NCBI RefSeq assembly: GCF_001747105.1
Contig: NZ_MDGQ01000005.1
Span: 1,736,001-1,800,000 of the forward strand
DNA from: Roseivirga misakiensis
GTDB taxonomy: Bacteria; Bacteroidota; Bacteroidia; Cytophagales; Cyclobacteriaceae
DNA: 64,000 nt
Direction of reading: 5' to 3'
Made by a program: the position numbers and the translations under genes. The notes under the pieces were generated by a model. It was not told the origin of the DNA, did no database searches, and saw only the letters and a program-made list of their open reading frames with translations. Of the stretch, positions 62,233-64,000 are shown in pieces. Within the stretch, counting starts at the first letter, position 1, and each line of letters opens with the position of its first letter.

Positions 62233-64000
62233 TTGATTCAAAGAATTATCGGTGTTACATTCCTTCTTTTAGGCTTACTTACTCAAAGTTACGGCCAGGT
62301 TAATACAGTTGAAGGCATCCCTTTCATTCAAAATTACGGACCAGACACTTACCTTGGTGGAATTCAAAATTGGTCTATCGTTCAACATCAGAACGGCTTA
62401 CTTTATGTTGCCAATAATCTAGGCTTATTAGAATATGACGGCCATAGTTGGAGAAATTACGCGGTTAAAAACAGAACCAAAGTCAGGAGTATCCATATCG
62501 CTGATGATGGGAGAATTTATGTTGGTTCTCAAAGAGACTTTGGTTATTTCTCCCCTGACCAACGTGGGCAATTATCTTATACATCTCTAGCTGATTCGCT
62601 AAGCAGCTCCTTAAGAGACTTCGATGAAACTTGGAAGATTTACGGCATGGGTGACAATGTTTACTTCTGTACGTTCAGCGAGATCTTCATTTATAATGGC
62701 TCTACGATTAAGGCTATCACCTCTGATTTCCCTTTAGAAATCTCCTTTCTGTTTGAAGGTGTATTACTCACACAGGAATGGGGCAAAGGATTGTCCAAGT
62801 TATCTAACAGTACTCTTGAGCTATTGGAGGGTGGTGCATTTTTCAAGGATAAGCGTATTTCGAATGTCTTTCGTTACAATGACGATCAATGGCTTATCAG
62901 TACCTTTTCTGAAGGACTTTTTACCTACAGCAATGGTGTTATAACACCGATGAAGGTTTCGAAATCCTTAGACTTATCGCAGCTGATCGTAAATTATGCA
63001 ACTAGGCTGAGTAGCGGTCTAATTGGGCTAGGTACACAAAATGGTGGCCTTATAGTAATTAATCAATCGGGTGAATTGATTTATCAGTTTGACCAGTCGA
63101 GCGGCTTAAAAGATAGAACAGTCAATTTCATTTATGAAGATTTACAAGGTAACCTTTGGCTCACTTTAAATAATGGAATTTCTAGAGTCGATTTAAACTC
63201 GGCTTTCAGCAGAATTGACGACCGATTTTCCTTAAGTGGTTCTGGCTATACTGCATTAAAAAGCGCTAGCGGCTTATTTTTAGGTACAAATAATGGTCTG
63301 TATCAGTTTAACTCGAAAACAGGAAAATACAATCTAGTACCCGGCACATCTGGTCAAGTATATTCAATTCAAGAAGTGAAAGACAGATTGTTTGTAGGAC
63401 ACCATAACGGACCAATGGAAATTGTAAACGGAAGAGCAAAACTTCTCTTTCCGGAAAAAGGTTCTTGGGTTTTCAAACCTCTTCCCTCCGACCCAGACAT
63501 TCTACTACAAGGCACATATTTGGGCATCAATAAATTCAATACTGAAACGAATCGATTTGATAAAATTCCTGGGTTCGAAGAATCTTCAAGAGTGATGGAA
63601 TTTGATGGAAATGACCTCTGGGTAACCCAGGGTTATAAGGGAGCCTTTAGGTTAAGCTTTTCGCCTGACGGAAATGAAATCCAAAACGTGAAGCTTTACA
63701 ATAGTGAAAACGGGTTTCCTTCTGACCTGTTGATTAATGTTTATAAAATCGACAATCAACTCATATTTACTTCAGACAGTGGATTTTATCAATTTGACGC
63801 TGCTACGGATCGATTTACTAGCCTAAAACCACTTGATGAACTTGTGGGTGCAGATGCTTCGATCGTGGATATGGAAGCCGATGATAAGGGCAATATTTAC
63901 TTTATTGAACGGAATAAACTCGGTGTATTAAAGCCTAAAGGTAATTTCAGCTACGAACTCACTACCAAGACTTTTAATAAAGTAAAGAACTTATGGAATG
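62233..64000 (+). CDS. Propeller-type sensor/regulator, N-terminal part (3' end off window)
   Basis: The frame is open from 62149 to the window end. The best start is TTG at 62233, giving the signal-like MIQRIIGVTFLLLGLLTQSYGQ; no in-frame ATG precedes it. The 589 visible residues contain repeated two-component-regulator propeller blades, such as LYVANNLGLLEYDGHSWRNY, RIYVGSQRDFGYFSPD, and the typical DLQGNLWLTLNNGISRVD. Family knowledge: such periplasmic sensors continue into a Y_Y_Y domain and then a LuxR-type or histidine-kinase output. It stands divergently to the GH16/GH65 locus and probably senses oligosaccharides from it. Confidence 0.82.
   Translation, partial: MIQRIIGVTFLLLGLLTQSYGQVNTVEGIPFIQNYGPDTYLGGIQNWSIVQHQNGLLYVANNLGLLEYDGHSWRNYAVKNRTKVRSIHIADDGRIYVGSQRDFGYFSPDQRGQLSYTSLADSLSSSLRDFDETWKIYGMGDNVYFCTFSEIFIYNGSTIKAITSDFPLEISFLFEGVLLTQEWGKGLSKLSNSTLELLEGGAFFKDKRISNVFRYNDDQWLISTFSEGLFTYSNGVITPMKVSKSLDLSQLIVNYATRLSSGLIGLGTQNGGLIVINQSGELIYQFDQSSGLKDRTVNFIYEDLQGNLWLTLNNGISRVDLNSAFSRIDDRFSLSGSGYTALKSASGLFLGTNNGLYQFNSKTGKYNLVPGTSGQVYSIQEVKDRLFVGHHNGPMEIVNGRAKLLFPEKGSWVFKPLPSDPDILLQGTYLGINKFNTETNRFDKIPGFEESSRVMEFDGNDLWVTQGYKGAFRLSFSPDGNEIQNVKLYNSENGFPSDLLINVYKIDNQLIFTSDSGFYQFDAATDRFTSLKPLDELVGADASIVDMEADDKGNIYFIERNKLGVLKPKGNFSYELTTKTFNKVKNLWN

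Noticed and set aside
1-64000. CRISPR arrays, tRNA or rRNA genes, insertion sequences, phage genes
   Set aside because: No regularly spaced repeats, no cloverleaf or rRNA stretches, no transposase or integrase motifs were found on either strand.

Overview
The window looks like a chromosomal segment of a free-living, probably marine member of the Bacteroidota, most likely order Cytophagales (Roseivirga/Fulvivirga-like; the genus is a guess). The basis is a DUF4249 lipoprotein paired with a TonB receptor carrying a CarboxypepD_reg domain, the Bacteroidota type of double-FtsX permease, 6-bladed beta-propeller lipoproteins, a propeller-type sensor regulator, a TAnnTTTG-type -7 promoter box before tyrS, and few Shine-Dalgarno sequences. 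No rRNA, tRNA, CRISPR array, insertion sequence or phage gene was seen, and no gene-free stretch exceeds 300 bases.

Layout. (1) 1-15647, minus strand: seven tandem double-FtsX (MacB-like) ABC permeases, the leftmost cut by the window edge, with no ATPase gene in view. They form at least two transcription units. Each is preceded by a near-identical sigma-54-like promoter and, exactly 70 bases further upstream, a shared GC-rich palindromic element. Divergent from them is a two-component pair, an NtrC-type sigma-54 activator and a histidine kinase (15843-18552), which is the obvious candidate controller. (2) 18635-24243, plus strand: a YdiJ-like FAD/Fe-S dehydrogenase followed by a molybdate uptake operon (modA, a di-Mop protein, modB, modC), every junction overlapping by about 4 bases. 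(3) 24251-28343: small lipoprotein, DUF6249-like protein, ECF sigma factor with a putative anti-sigma partner, MpaB-type oxygenase, and a TolB-like protein. (4) 28481-31413: an actin-like ATPase of the ParM type whose phosphate-1 motif sits at the C-terminus instead of the N-terminus (apparent circular permutation), overlapping a bactofilin gene, then tyrS. (5) 31488-38892, minus: DUF4249 lipoprotein and TonB receptor; patatin, metallo-beta-lactamase-fold hydrolase and two DUF6090-like proteins; accA. (6) 39032-50798: AI-2E-type permease, cytoplasmic ApbE-like protein, Tat-exported Gfo/Idh oxidoreductase, small membrane proteins, cell-envelope proteins, a LysM amidase, and two paralogous propeller lipoproteins.

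(7) 50895-62002, minus: a carbohydrate-utilisation locus. Three secreted GH16 beta-glucanases (one with a CBM6/35-like module) and a surface lipoprotein would handle polymer outside the cell. An MFS sugar porter and a sodium/solute symporter would take up products. A GH65 phosphorylase with the maltose-phosphorylase catalytic signature, a beta-phosphoglucomutase and a PfkB kinase would feed the sugar into glycolysis. A divergent propeller-type sensor/regulator (62233 to the window end, partial) probably senses the substrate. No SusC/SusD pair is visible.

The two observations most worth following are the apparently circularly permuted actin-like protein next to a bactofilin, and the duplicated sigma-54 promoter plus upstream element architecture in front of the permease array.
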